Part shown: in pieces, positions 23,771 to 33,862 of the stretch | Numbering within the stretch: the stretch's first letter is position 1 | Layout of the letters: every line of letters starts with the position of its first letter | Assembly: GCA_942490775.1 (NCBI GenBank) | Contig: CALNYL010000013.1 | Location: 124,001-188,000, forward strand | Length of the DNA: 64,000 nt | Source: UBA6489 sp942490775 | Lineage (GTDB): Bacteria > Patescibacteriota > Gracilibacteria > BD1-5 > UBA6164 | Direction: 5' to 3' | The notes under the pieces: generated by a model | Seen by the model: only the letters and a program-made list of their open reading frames with translations | What the model was told of the DNA's origin: nothing | Database searches by the model: none | Position numbers and translations under genes: made by a program

Positions 23771-23820
23771 TTTCCCCCTTTCCTTTAGTATTAAAGGAAA
23801 GGATTCAGGTATGGATTATT
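23771..23820. repeat. Family A palindromic repeat between cas1 and cas2
   Basis: CCCCTTTCCTTTAGTATTAAAGGAAAGG stem followed by ATTCAGGTATGGATTATT. Confidence 0.75.
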
Positions 23821-23839
23821 AAAATTTAACCTCCCTCCT

Positions 23840-24118
23840 ATGCTAATAGTAACCTACGACATACATAACGACAAACTAAGAACCAAGTTTTCTAAACTCC
23901 TGAAAAAATTTGGTAGAAGACTGCAGTACAGTGTATTTGAAATAAAAAACAGCGAAAGAATACTAAAAATATTAAAAACAGAAATAGAACTAACATTTCA
24001 CCCACAATTTACCTGAGCTGATAGTATTTTGATAATTCCAATTTCAAAAGCACATAGTGATAAAGTTATAAGATATGGACAACCTGCGATGGAGGAGGAG
24101 GAGATTTTGTTTTTGTAA
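23840..24118 (+). CDS. cas2: Cas2
   Basis: 92 aa, usual length. Ferredoxin-like fold that bridges two Cas1 dimers. The first strand MLIVTYDIHNDKLRTKF carries the conserved Asp at position 7, followed by KKFGRRLQYSVFEI, the typical second strand, and DSILIIPIS. The C-terminus EEEEILFL is the acidic/hydrophobic tail. Starts 70 bases after cas1. No array follows; the only array seen lies about 18.5 kb to the left. Confidence 0.95.
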
Positions 24119-24219
24119 AGCTAAAAATAACAACTATATAAATATTATAATTATAAAAAACATTGATCAGACAATAGTGTACTTTGATTAAATCAAAAAT
24201 ATATTTCAACATAAGATTT

Positions 24220-24266
24220 TTCATTGGATATTTCCAACGATGCACAAAATGTATTATACTCTCTAC
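24220..24266 (+). repeat. 47-bp direct repeat, right copy
   Basis: 45 of 47 positions match 17092-17138, same orientation. It lies about 100 bases after cas2 and about 230 before thrS. Confidence 0.85.
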
Positions 24267-24348
24267 ATTGTCAAATAAAAAAAAATTGACTTTTTCAAGA
24301 AAAATATTATCCTCTATTCAAGTATTACATAATAAGTACTTATGAGAC

Positions 24349-24467
24349 TAGCACAACTTGAAACGATAACAAAAACCACTTTACTTAAATCAAAGTAGTT
24401 ATTGTTTTGTGCTAAAAATACTAAAAACCAAAAACTTCTACTTTGAAACAAAGTAGAAGTTTTTTTT
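24349..24467 (+). promoter_or_regulatory. Two-hairpin leader upstream of thrS
   Basis: A long imperfect stem runs from AGCACAA (24349) to TTGTGCT (about 24413), including AATAACTACTTTG-type pairing. It is followed at 24429-24467 by a textbook terminator (CTTCTACTTT / AAAGTAGAAG plus eight T). Placed directly before a tRNA synthetase gene, this could be an attenuator; it could also simply be two stacked terminators for the cas operon. No T-box motif recognised. Confidence 0.45.
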
Positions 24468-24499
24468 ACTAACATATTTTATAATTAACTATAACAACC

Positions 24500-26266
24500 A
24501 TGGACCTAAATATAAAAAGACACTCCCTAGCACACATATTTGCACAAGCAGTAAAAGACCTATATGGAGAAAATGTAAAAATAGCAATTTGACCAGCCAC
24601 AGAAGACGGATTCTACTATGACTTTGATTTTTTAGATACAGAATTCTCAGAAAAAGATCTAAAAAATGTAGAAAAGAAAATGAAAAAACTAATCTCTCAA
24701 AACCAAAAATTTGAACAATCAGATATTGAAATAGATGAAGCAATAAACATCCTAAAAGAAAGCAAAGAAAACTACAAAGTAGAACTAGCTGAAAAATTAA
24801 AAGCTCAATGAGAAACAAAACTAAGCTTTTATAAAAACACCTCTCAACAATGAGACGAAAAATTTTTAGATATGTGTAAATGACCCCATGTAGAGCAAAC
24901 CTCTCAGCTAGATGCTAACAGCTTTAAACTAGTAAGAGTAGCAGGAGCATACTGGCTATGAGATGAAAAAAACAAACAACTAACTAGAATATATTGATTA
25001 GCATTCAACAATAGGGAAGAACTACAAGCACACCTAAAAATGCTAGAAGAAGCAAAAAAGAGAGACCATAGAGTAATCTGAGCAAAACTAAAGCTCTTCA
25101 CTATATCTAAACTAATATGAGCATGACTACCTCTTATGCAACCAGCCTGAATGATTATGAGACAAGAAATAGAAAACTATTTATGGAAACTACACAAAAC
25201 AAAATGATACACAAGAGTTTGGACACCACACATAGCTAAAGAATGCTTATACGAAACATCATGACATGCTGCAAAATTTTGAGATGAACTATTTAGAGTA
25301 CAATGAAAAGAAGAAAGCTTTATACTAAAACCAATGAACTGTCCCCACCATATGCAAATATTTGCAGACAACCAATTTAGCTATAGAGATATGCCAATAA
25401 GATATTTCGAACCAGCAACAGTTTATAGAGATGAAAAATCATGACAACTATGAGGTCTAACCAGAGTTAGAGCAATAACACAAGACGATTGACACCTTTT
25501 CTGTAGAGTCTCTCAGATAAAACAAGAAGTAAAAACTGTAACAGAAATAATTAAAGAATTCTATACAACACTATGAATGACAAAAGACTATTGGGTATCA
25601 CTATCAGTAAGATGAGAAGACAGATCAAAATATCTATGATCCGATGATGTATGGGAAAAAGCAGAAGAATCTCTAGAATCAGCAGCAAAAGAAAATAAAC
25701 TACCATATAAAAGAATTGAATGAGAAGCAGCTTTTTACTGACCAAAATTAGACTTTATGTTTAAAGATGCTATAGGTAGAGAATGGCAATTAGCAACTAT
25801 ACAATGTGACTTTAACCTACCAGAAAGATTTGAGCTAGAATTTACAAATGAAAAATGAGAAAAAGAAAGACCAGTAGTAATCCACAGAGCAATATCATGA
25901 TCTCTTGAAAGATGAATGTGAGTATTTATAGAACATTTTGCCTGAGTATTTCCTCTTTGGATGGCACCAAGACAAGTAAAAATAGTACCAGTATCAGAAA
26001 AATTCTTTAACTATGCAGAAAAAGTTGAAAAAGAATTAAAAGATGCTGAAATAAGAGCAACATGAGACTACAGCTCTGATTGACTAAATAAAAAAGTAAG
26101 AAATGCAGAAAAAATGCACAACAACTACATACTAGTAGTATGAGAAAAAGAAGAAAGCGAAAACACAGTATCAGTTAGAAACTATAAAACTAAAGAACAA
26201 ACAGTAGAAAAATTAAAAGACTTTAGTGATAGAATTCTAAAAGAAATAGAAGAAAAAAGCTTATAA
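24500..26266 (+). CDS. thrS: Threonyl-tRNA synthetase without TGS domain
   Basis: 588 aa. Class II synthetase that charges tRNA-Thr. The editing domain opens the protein directly (KRHSLAHIFAQAVKDLYG with the HxxxH-type metal site, then MCKGPHVEQTSQL). The catalytic core follows: PLMQPAGMIMRQEIE, KPMNCPHHMQIF with the zinc Cys, YRDEKSGQLGGLTRVRAITQ DDGH, and motif 3 HRAISGSLERGMGVFIE. The anticodon-binding domain closes it (PRQVKIVPVSE). The usual N-terminal TGS domain of about 60 aa is missing; the start ATG sits right at the editing domain. Essential housekeeping gene; TGA encodes many invariant glycines. Confidence 0.96.
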
Positions 26267-26550
26267 GCTAAAGAACGAAATTTAAATAAAAGCCGAAATT
26301 AGAAAATAATAAACCTACTGAGATTAAGAAACATTGAAAAAAAGCTATTTCTACTTTTAAAATATGATTGAGAACTATTGCTTTTTACTTTTACTGAACT
26401 TCTCGTGAATTTAATAAGGTTCTCATTTTAAAAGTTTTGTCGTGCACTTAGTACTACCGTGATTATTTAATATTTCTAGTATCATACTACCACAAATATT
26501 AAATATTTCCGATACTTCATAGTATTATATAAACAAATTTAAAATTTTTT
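26267..26550. other. Non-coding stretch with an inverted repeat
   Basis: No ORF of note in code 25. Arms CTTTTAAAAT...GAGAAC (about 26352) and GTTCTCATTTTAAAAG (about 26420-26435) can pair around a 50-base loop, so a structured RNA or a terminator for thrS is possible. Confidence 0.35.
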
Positions 26551-27051
26551 CTATTTACTATTTAAGTGATATTCTTTTAAAACTCTTATTATAAAATTTT
26601 TAATTCAAGGAAATTCAGGAAGTCAATTTCCTCCATACATATATCTTTCAATTTTTCAGTATTCTAGATTTTGTATATCTATAGTAATATATTCACTGTT
26701 ATCTTGCCAATCTTTTATAGTTTTCTTTTCAAAAGAATAATTAATTATTTGTATTTCAAAAGAATTATTTTCATTTTTAAATCTAATAATTTTTATTTTT
26801 CAATCTTCATCAATTTCTACTTCAAAAGAACTATAATTTCACTTTTTTACTATCAGTCATTTTCTAGTATTTTCTAAAACTCTACAAACCTCATTTTTTA
26901 ATTCATGTTTTATAATATATCAAAGTTCTTGTTGGTCTTTATTTGTTCATTTTAAAAATCAACAATTTGTACAATTATAACCATCAAAGGGTTCTCAACA
27001 AATAAGACATTTTTCTTTTTCAATTATTCCAGCATTTCAATTTAAAATCAA
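26551..27051 (-). CDS. Zinc-ribbon protein, unrecognised
   Basis: 166 aa if the TTG at 27051 is used; no ATG is available because an in-frame TAA lies just upstream. The N-terminus has two CxxC knuckles (KCLICGEP, NCTNCGFLKG), a compact zinc ribbon. The remaining 130 residues are charged and beta-rich (FEVEIDEDGKIKIIRF, FEIQIINYSFEKK) with a tail of helices. No family recognised. The start is uncertain and no ribosome site is visible. Confidence 0.6.
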
Positions 27052-27150
27052 AGTAAAATTTTAATAAATTATTAATTTAATCATATATTATTTTGAAATT
27101 TTTAGCAATTTATTTATATAAAAATAACTATAATTCAATGTTATCAATAT

Positions 27151-28647
27151 TTAATGTCCTTCAAAGCATCCAGTCTTTTTTCTCATAATATCTATAACTT
27201 GATTATTAACTTCTTCTTTAGTTTTATTTATTTTATTAAGTTCTTCTTCTGTGGCATTTTTTCTATTTAATAGAACTCAAGATGCCTCCATAACAGCAGC
27301 TCTCGAATGTATCCTTGGTGATATTTTCAAAGTGATCTCTCAATTATGATCTTTTTCTAGTGTTGTTGTATGTCAAAAAGTAGGGAAAGGAATCACTCTG
27401 GATTTTTCATCATCATCTCATTTATATCTTCTACTAAACTTTTTTAATTTATATTCTTTTACATATTCCTCTTCTCTTTTTAAGGTTCATAAAACTATAG
27501 ATTCAAATAATTTCTTATTATTTTTCAAAATATTATTAAGCCTAGGATCGTCATAACTTAATTTTTCTACTATTTTTTTAGCTTTTCTTGGAAGATATCA
27601 TTTTTTGTAAAGAAAATCTTCTAATTTTAATTCTCAAAAATTTAAATCTTCTATTATTTTTACTACAAGATCATATTCTTCCCAAAATTCTTTTGTTTTA
27701 AATTTATCTTTTTTTACTTTAAAAGAAATTCACTGCTTTGAAAAATCATTTTTTGTATTATCAAGTGGTTCTAAGGTCTGAAATTCTGTGTCTCACCAAT
27801 TAAAATTATGTTCACTTAGAGCTTCTGATATATATCTATCATGAAAATCATCTTCTTGTTGTTTTGTTAACTCTATCTTTTTTCATCAAGTTTCTACTTC
27901 TGTAAAATGCATATGATAGTCTTCAAAGCTTTGTCAATTTACTCAACCATCTTTTCAAGTACTATCTTTTCAATCTAATCTTCTTTTAGTATAATTAAAT
28001 CATATTACAAGTACTTTTCAATCTTCTGGATCCTTGCTTTCAAGAAGTGCTTCTATCATTTTTTGAGTATCTTCTTTTTTTCAATATTCTCATTTCTTAT
28101 CAAAATCAGACCGTGATACTACAGAATATTTTCAAATTTGTGTTTCTGGAGTTATTTCATCATATCAATCATTAGTTTTTATTTTTAATTTTACATCTGC
28201 TTGAGTAAATCATCTTAAAGCAGTAATTATACCTGAGATATTTTGTGATATTGAGTCATTATAAATAACATCTGATGGCATAAAAAAAGAAGAAGTTAAA
28301 ACTCCTTCTTTTTGTAACTTTGATAAAACATCTTCTAATTTATCATCTGTTGAAAATTTATAACTTTTTCCATTTAAATTTACTTCTAAATATATTGGAG
28401 GTAAACTAGACAAAATCATAAAGTCTAAACCTTCTGAATATGGAGACTCTTTTTTAATCAAAAACATTCCATTTTTAGTTTTGTCAATTACACAATCCTT
28501 AATATATTTTAAATAATTACCAATGGAACACCGTATCTTATAATTTGGAAATTTAGGTTTTTCTTTTTTATTTCAGCTTGAACAAGGATGTTTAGGAGCA
28601 GAAGCAACTGAAGTCTCTGAAGCTATTATTGGTCAATGATTATGCAT
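27151..28647 (-). CDS. Large hypothetical protein
   Basis: 498 aa, begins MHNHGPIIASETSVAS and ends KKTGCFEGH. A short Ser/Pro region with Cys (KHPCSSGN) precedes a soluble, highly charged protein. Stretches such as SVVSRSDFDKKGEYG, FEDYHMHFTEVET and FPTFGHTTTLEKDH are notable but match no domain I know. There are no membrane segments or signal peptide. The C-terminal end is helical (ATEEELNKINKTKEEVN). Flanked by short intergenic regions, probably monocistronic. Confidence 0.6.
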
Positions 28648-28828
28648 TATATAACATATAAGTCAATTATTTTAATTACTCCAAAAAATAATAATTTTTT
28701 TTTATATGTCAAATTTTTATTTGACATTTTTATTTGACATTTTTTTTGAACTTTCTTCTCTATGTTAAGATAAAAATAACGGCTATTTTTATTATCTTAA
28801 GCATATTATTATCTTTTATACTAAGCCC

Positions 28829-29044
28829 TTACCTAGCACTATTTATCTCCTCCTCCATCTTTTTATTTCTATCATTTGAAATATCCACTACACCTCTAGC
28901 ATCATGTATACTTCACTCCAAAGTATCAACATATCAATCAATACTATCAGAAGTATCCTCTATTATTCCTTTTTCTTCTTTATTTTCCTCTCAACAAGAA
29001 AATAACAAAAAAACAAAACACAGCACTAAAAATATTTTTTTCAT
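28829..29044 (-). CDS. Small lipoprotein
   Basis: 71 aa. Lipoprotein signal MKKIFLVLCFVFLLFSC with lipobox LFSC, then an acidic mature chain (GEENKEEKGIIEDTSDSID...). Two glycines are TGA, so the gene is interrupted in the standard code. No function recognised. Confidence 0.6.
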
Positions 29045-29070
29045 AGTTTTTTTTTTAAAAATACAATATT

Positions 29071-29122
29071 TTGTAGCCCCCTTCCTTTCGTATGAAAGGT
29101 AAGGAATTCAGGGATGGATTAT
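29071..29122. repeat. Family A palindromic repeat
   Basis: TGTAGCCCCCTTCCTTTCG then ATGAAAGGTAAGGAATTCAG and GGATGGATTATT; it abuts the stop of the transglycosylase gene. Confidence 0.75.
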
Positions 29123-29126
29123 TAAT

Positions 29127-29987
29127 TTACTTCAAAACTTTTATTTCCCATTCTCAATCAGGTAAACTATCTCACAAAATCCAAGGATTAAGAACCCTTA
29201 AAAGTTTATAATTTATTCACCTCTCCTTACTCCAATCAACAAGATTATCAACACTATCAACACTGATAAACTCAGTATCAGGTTTTTTATAAACACCTCC
29301 CACAATAGAGTCAATAAATCACTTTTTATTAAAATAATCCTCTATCAAATATTTTATGGCAACTATTCTAAAAACATACCTACTCGTCTCTTCATTTAAG
29401 TACAAATCATAATAACTTGAAACTCATTGTTCTTTCAAAGCTCTCTTTATTCATCATTCTCATCTGTTATAGGCAGCCGCTACCAAAGTCCGATTTCAAA
29501 ATTTATCATATAAAATATTGAGATAATTAATAGCAGCATCTGTAGATTTCTCAAAATTAAATCTCTCATCAACATACTCATTAATAATTAATCAAAATCT
29601 CTTACCAGTTTCTGGCATAAACTGCCATATTCATCAAGCTCAAGCATTAGAAATAACATCCTCTCTCAAAGCACTTTCTGCTATAGCAAGATATTTGAAA
29701 TCATCAGGAATTCATTCTTCTTTAAGTTTTTCCTCTATATAAGGTATGTATACAGGGTATCTTTTAATATACAAATAAAACTGATAAGAAATATCCCAAC
29801 TAAGCAGAAATTCCTTATCAAATTTTTCTTTATTTATATAATCTCTTCAGCTAATAGGGATTTTTTCATCAGCAAATTCTATATCTCACTTAGGATAAGA
29901 AAAAACTAAATTTTTTTCCTCTCTTATATCAGATAAAAAACTGTACCCCATAAAGACACTTGTTACAATTATTAGTACATAAGCCAT
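29127..29987 (-). CDS. Lytic transglycosylase (MltD/SLT-like)
   Basis: 286 aa. Cleaves the glycan strand of peptidoglycan. An N-terminal hydrophobic segment (AYVLIIVTSVFMGYSFL) anchors or exports it. The SLT fold is clear: GIPDDFKYLAIAESALRED with catalytic Glu, SNAGAGGIWQFMPETGKRFG, DERFNFEKSTDAAINYL and RTLVAAAYNRGEGGIKRAL. The C-terminal part (LLRVLNPWILGDSLPDGEWEI) resembles the linker before LysM repeats in MltD, but no LysM domain is present. Probably acts in wall remodelling or division. Confidence 0.9.
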
Positions 29988-30393
29988 ATTTCTTTTCTTA
30001 AACACTTTTGTTTAATTAATAATATTTTTTAACAATAAACATAGTGTATTTATTTATTTTAATAATGCAAAAGAATAGACTGTATAAAAATCTTATACAA
30101 GTATATCTGTCAACAGAAAATATACTTTTGACTTACAAGATTTTATTATTAAATTTCTCTTTATAAAAGATACAAATAACAGTCTTTTATATTTGTAATA
30201 AGAGAAAATATCATTAGAATAATTTATAATTAAATTTATATATTAAACTATTTATTTTTTTCTTGGGAAGGGTAATAATAAAATCAAAAACAAAAATAAA
30301 AAAATTTAAGAAAAACAAAATTTCAACAAAGGATTAATATTCCTTTATAAAGTTTTTTGCGACGATTTTTTAATTTTTAGAAATAAACCCAAA
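29988..30393. promoter_or_regulatory. Intergenic region upstream of dnaA
   Basis: About 400 extremely AT-rich bases. I see only poor DnaA-box-like words (for example TTATACAAG near 30095) and no repeat copy. It holds the divergent promoters of dnaA and the transglycosylase and is a candidate for the replication origin, because strand composition appears to change in this neighbourhood. Confidence 0.35.
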
Positions 30394-31821
30394 ATGGAAA
30401 AACATTACAGACTAAAAAATATCTTAATAAATATCATAAGCGATATAAAAAAACAAGACTTCTTAGTCTACTTCAGGAAAATATCTATTCTAGAAATAAA
30501 TGAAAGCTCAGTAGTATTCTGAACAGTTTCTTGATTTATGAAGGATAACCTAGAAGCAAAATTTAGTGATGTAATAAAAAAAGCAACAAGCACAGAACTA
30601 TGAGAGAATATAAAAAGAATCTCTTTTTTAGTTGATACAAACATAGATACACCATCAAATAAAGATGTAATAGATTGTACCGTATTTTACAAAGAGTTTG
30701 TAAAATGAGAAAAAAGACAAAAAAAATCATCATCAGTAGAAGAAATAAGCTCATCTATTCAAAAAAAGAAAAATATAAATAATAGATACTCCCTAAGAAA
30801 CTTCGTAGTATGAGCCGATAATCAATTAGCATATTCAGCATGTGAGGCAGTATCTCGTAACCCTTGAAAATCATATAACCCATTATATATCTATGGAGAT
30901 GTATGACTTTGAAAAACTCACTTACTACAAGCTACATGAAATGCAATAGCAAATAAATTTAAATGAAAAAAAGTAGTATACACAACAGCAGACAAATTTA
31001 TAACAGAATATGTAGCAGCAGTAAAAAAAAGAAATGTAGAAAGACTAAGACTTAAATATGCTGAAATAGATGTAGTAGTAATAGACGATGTACAGTTTCT
31101 TGCTAACAAAGAGCAAACACAAAATGAGTTATATAACATATTTAATATGCTTTATGACTCAAACAAGCAAATAATAATAAGCTGAGATAGAGCTCCAAAA
31201 GAACTAACAAACCTAGAACCAAGACTTAGAAGTAGATTTGAATGGTGAATAACAGTAGATATCTGAAAACCAGATTTTGAAACAAGACTCGCAATTATTC
31301 AAGAAAAAGCCAGAGAAAGAGAGTTTCTAATACCTCAAGATGTAGCAGAATTTATAGCAGCCAATGTAACAGAAAATGTAAGAGAACTAGAATGAGTACT
31401 AAACCAAATGATAGCAGAATATGAACTAACAGGATCAACACCAAGTCTAAATAAAATAGCAGAAAAACTTCGTAAACTTAGCTTCACAACAGATATGTTA
31501 TGAGAGCCTAAAAAAGTTACAAGAAAAACAGCAATAAGATCTTATGAAGATATAATAGAAGCAGTATCAAAACACTTTTGAGTAGAAAGTGATTCTATAC
31601 TATGAGAAAACAGAAGAAAAGAATTTATGATTCCAAGACAAGTATCTATGTATCTACTGAAAAATAAGATGAACTACACCTATGAAAGAATAGGAAATAT
31701 ATTTTCAGGAAGAAATCATGCATCAGTATTATACAGTTGTAAGAAACTTGATAAGATACTAAAAAAAGACCAAAAAATGCTATACGAAGTAAATATAATA
31801 AAAGAATGAATATGAATATAA
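30394..31821 (+). CDS. dnaA: Chromosomal replication initiator DnaA
   Basis: 475 aa. Domain I (1-100), a short linker (QKKSSSVEEISSSIQKK), then the AAA+ domain: entry RYSLRNFVVGADNQLAYSA, Walker A GDVGLGKTHLL, Walker B EIDVVVIDDVQFLANKEQT, sensor and box VII RLRSRFEWG. Domain IV has the DNA-binding signature: RQVSMYLLKNKMNYTYERIG and FSGRNHASVLYSCKKL. Both Walker glycines are TGA codons. First gene of a short plus-strand group; its stop overlaps the next gene by 10 bases. dnaN is not adjacent. Confidence 0.97.
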
Positions 31822-32219
31822 TTATATCCTACAAGCAAACATGAGTAGATATAGAAGAGCTAGAATATAATCTAAAATTCCTAAGAAAAACATTAGAAGA
31901 CTTGGGACACAAAACTTTTATATATTTTTTAGATGATGACTCAGAAAAAACAGCATCTTACATAATGCAAAGAGTAAAAGACGAAATAGAAAAAGCAGAC
32001 CTTTTTCTATGCTTTATTAACCACAAAGAAAAAAGCGAAGGAATGCTACTAGAACTCTGAGAAGCATATGCACTATGAAAAGAAATAATCCTACTCGTAA
32101 ACAATAAATTTAGAGGAGACTATTATCTATCATATGCAACAGCCAAAGAAACTCTATATTTTGATAAAATTCATGACCTAAAAGAAGACCTAGAAAACCT
32201 TTTAAAAGATAAAGAATAA
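31812..32219 (+). CDS. Nucleoside 2-deoxyribosyltransferase-like protein
   Basis: 135 aa, start overlapping the dnaA stop by 10 bases, hence translationally coupled. Rossmann-like: MNIIISYKQTGVD at the N-terminus, a central IEKADLFLCFINHKEKSEG and the family-typical MLLELGEAYALGKEIILLV, in which the Glu of LELGEA is the expected catalytic nucleophile. Known members cleave or exchange bases of nucleosides; other relatives process NAD or modified nucleotides. Substrate unknown. Confidence 0.7.
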
Positions 32220-32220
32220 A

Positions 32221-32463
32221 ATGTATTATATTTATATACTAGAATGCTCTGATAGTACACTCTACACCTGAATCACCACTGATATAGAAAGAAGAATAAA
32301 GCAACACAATTGAGAACTAACAGGATGACCAAAATACACAAAACCCAGAAGACCAGTGAAATTAGTCTACACAGAAAAATATCAAAACAGAAGTGAAGCA
32401 ACAAAAAGAGAAATTAAAATCAAACAACTAAAGAAATCACAGAAAATAAATCTAATAAAATAA
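32221..32463 (+). CDS. GIY-YIG domain protein (UPF0213-like)
   Basis: 80 aa, starts 1 base after the previous stop. It is a minimal GIY-YIG nuclease fold: YYIYILECSDSTLYTGITT (the two half-motifs), DIERRIKQHN with conserved Arg, GPKYTKPRRPVKLVY, and REIKIKQLKK. Family members resemble UvrC/SLX-type nucleases; activity for the stand-alone form is not established. Confidence 0.9.
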
Positions 32464-32480
32464 CAGACTCGCAGAAAAAT

Positions 32481-33557
32481 TTAATAAATATAAGCCCTCT
32501 TATTTTGTTCATGCTCAGCATTAGTACTAGCATAGTAAATCTTTCAAGTCTTTATATCGTGTAGATAGAACCAAAATTCAGAATCTTTTGAATTTAAAGT
32601 CGCATCAACCGTCTCAAAACTAGGATTTGAAATAGGAGTCTTTGGAAGTCAAAGCATAGTTCTAGTATTATATTCAGACTTTTCAGTAATATACTTTGAA
32701 ATTATCATTTTACACTCATCCGCAGTAAGTTCATGAGGATAACAAACAGTTATATCAGCACCTATCATCCACCCATTATTAAGTCTTTTTTTCAAAATTC
32801 AAGCAACAGTTGATTTTTCAGCACTATTTTTTTCTTCCTTTTCAACTATAGAAGCAAGATTCACTATTTCTAAAATCTCTTTAGGCTCTTTATCCTTTAA
32901 TATTTTATTAACAACCCTATTCTCAAAATTATCAAGCATTTTAGTTATAAACTTTTCAGAAGAAAAACTATTTGGATTTATATTATAAGTATCTGGGTAC
33001 AAAAAACCTTCTAAAGTTATAGCCTCAGACAAAAAACTATATTTTGTTTTATCATAACTCCTTACAGCCTCTATAAAATTTAATTTTTCTGCAATCGGTT
33101 CTATTAAAGTTACCTTTTCTCAATTCTCCAATTTACTTAAACAACCCGTAGCAACAGGATTTGATAAACAATCATCTATATCATATATATTCCATCCCTC
33201 AAGTATAGTTATCCTTATATCCTTCTCATTTATAGGATTCTTTAGTTGTTCAAACAAAGTGTTAATAGTTGTATTTGCTTTTATATTATAACTTCATGCC
33301 TGTAGTCATCAACTCTCTATAGGATTTAGTTTTAAGTACAGTTTAAATAAATTAGAATCTATATTAAATTTATCAGATAGGGAATAGTAAGTTTCTCACT
33401 TTTCTATTTTTATTGTGGTATCTGTTTCTGTTAATGGTTTTTCTTTAAAATTATCATACACTCCTGTTCACAAGAAATATAATCCCACAATTAATATTAA
33501 AAATAATAAAAAACCTTTTCAGCTTGTTTTTTTCTTTTTTCTTTCATGCCTGTTCAT
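32481..33557 (-). CDS. mltG: Endolytic murein transglycosylase MltG
   Basis: 358 aa. Basic N-terminus and one membrane helix (GFLLFLILIVGLYFLGTG). LysM-like part: IKIEKGETYYSLSDKFNID and GSYNIKANTTINTLFEQL. YceG catalytic domain: ITILEGWNIYDID, EAITLEGFLYPDTYNI, EILEIVNLASIVEKEEKNS with the catalytic Glu, RRLNNGWMIGAD-like KRLNNGWMIGADIT, and LPKTPISNPSFETVDAT. It ends nascent glycan strands at the membrane. Located just after a cysteine-rich small gene and a Nif3-like gene in the same direction. Confidence 0.93.
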
Positions 33558-33583
33558 TTTTTTAGTTTTTAATATTTAAAGTA

Positions 33584-33838
33584 TTAATTTTTTTCACAGT
33601 TGTTTCAGTTCCAACACATATCTGGTCAGCAATCGCATCATTCAGTTTCCACTGCTCCGCATAATACACTTTCCCTTTTGAAAGAACATTTGTCAGCACA
33701 TCAACTTACTAAAGTTTTCCGTATTCATCAACCAATCATACAAATTCATCTTGAACGATTATTATAAATAATAAAAACAAAAATAATAATTCATAATATT
33801 ATTAAAGTGTATAATAATTTTTTATTTTTAAAATTCAT
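33584..33838 (-). CDS. Cysteine-rich single-pass membrane peptide
   Basis: 84 aa, recovered only with code 25. N-terminal MNFKNKKLLY, one membrane helix (TLIILGIIIFVFIIY), a basic stop-transfer patch (NNRSRG), then a compact domain with nine Cys including GCADKCSF, VLCGAVETEGCDCG and PDMCWNGNNC. The spacing suggests a disulfide-bonded or metal-binding knot outside the membrane. The DNA of this domain is GC-richer than the surroundings. It lies between mltG (26 bases) and the Nif3-like gene (24 bases), so all three probably form one transcript. No family recognised. Confidence 0.75.
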
Positions 33839-33862
33839 TAAATATAAATTAATAAATAAGGA

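Noticed and set aside
26343..26360. ATTTCTACTTTT similar to part of the CRISPR repeat, possible tracr or anti-repeat
   Set aside because: Only 12 bases match in an AT-rich genome, the hairpin is absent, and Cas12a-type systems need no tracrRNA.
28734..29102. Long hydrophobic open frame on the plus strand
   Set aside because: It is the complement of a lipoprotein gene and of a palindromic repeat; the minus-strand frame has a proper lipobox.
33590..33760. GC-richer stretch first taken as a phage-like remnant or unwinding element near the origin
   Set aside because: In code 25 it is part of an intact 84-aa gene on the minus strand.
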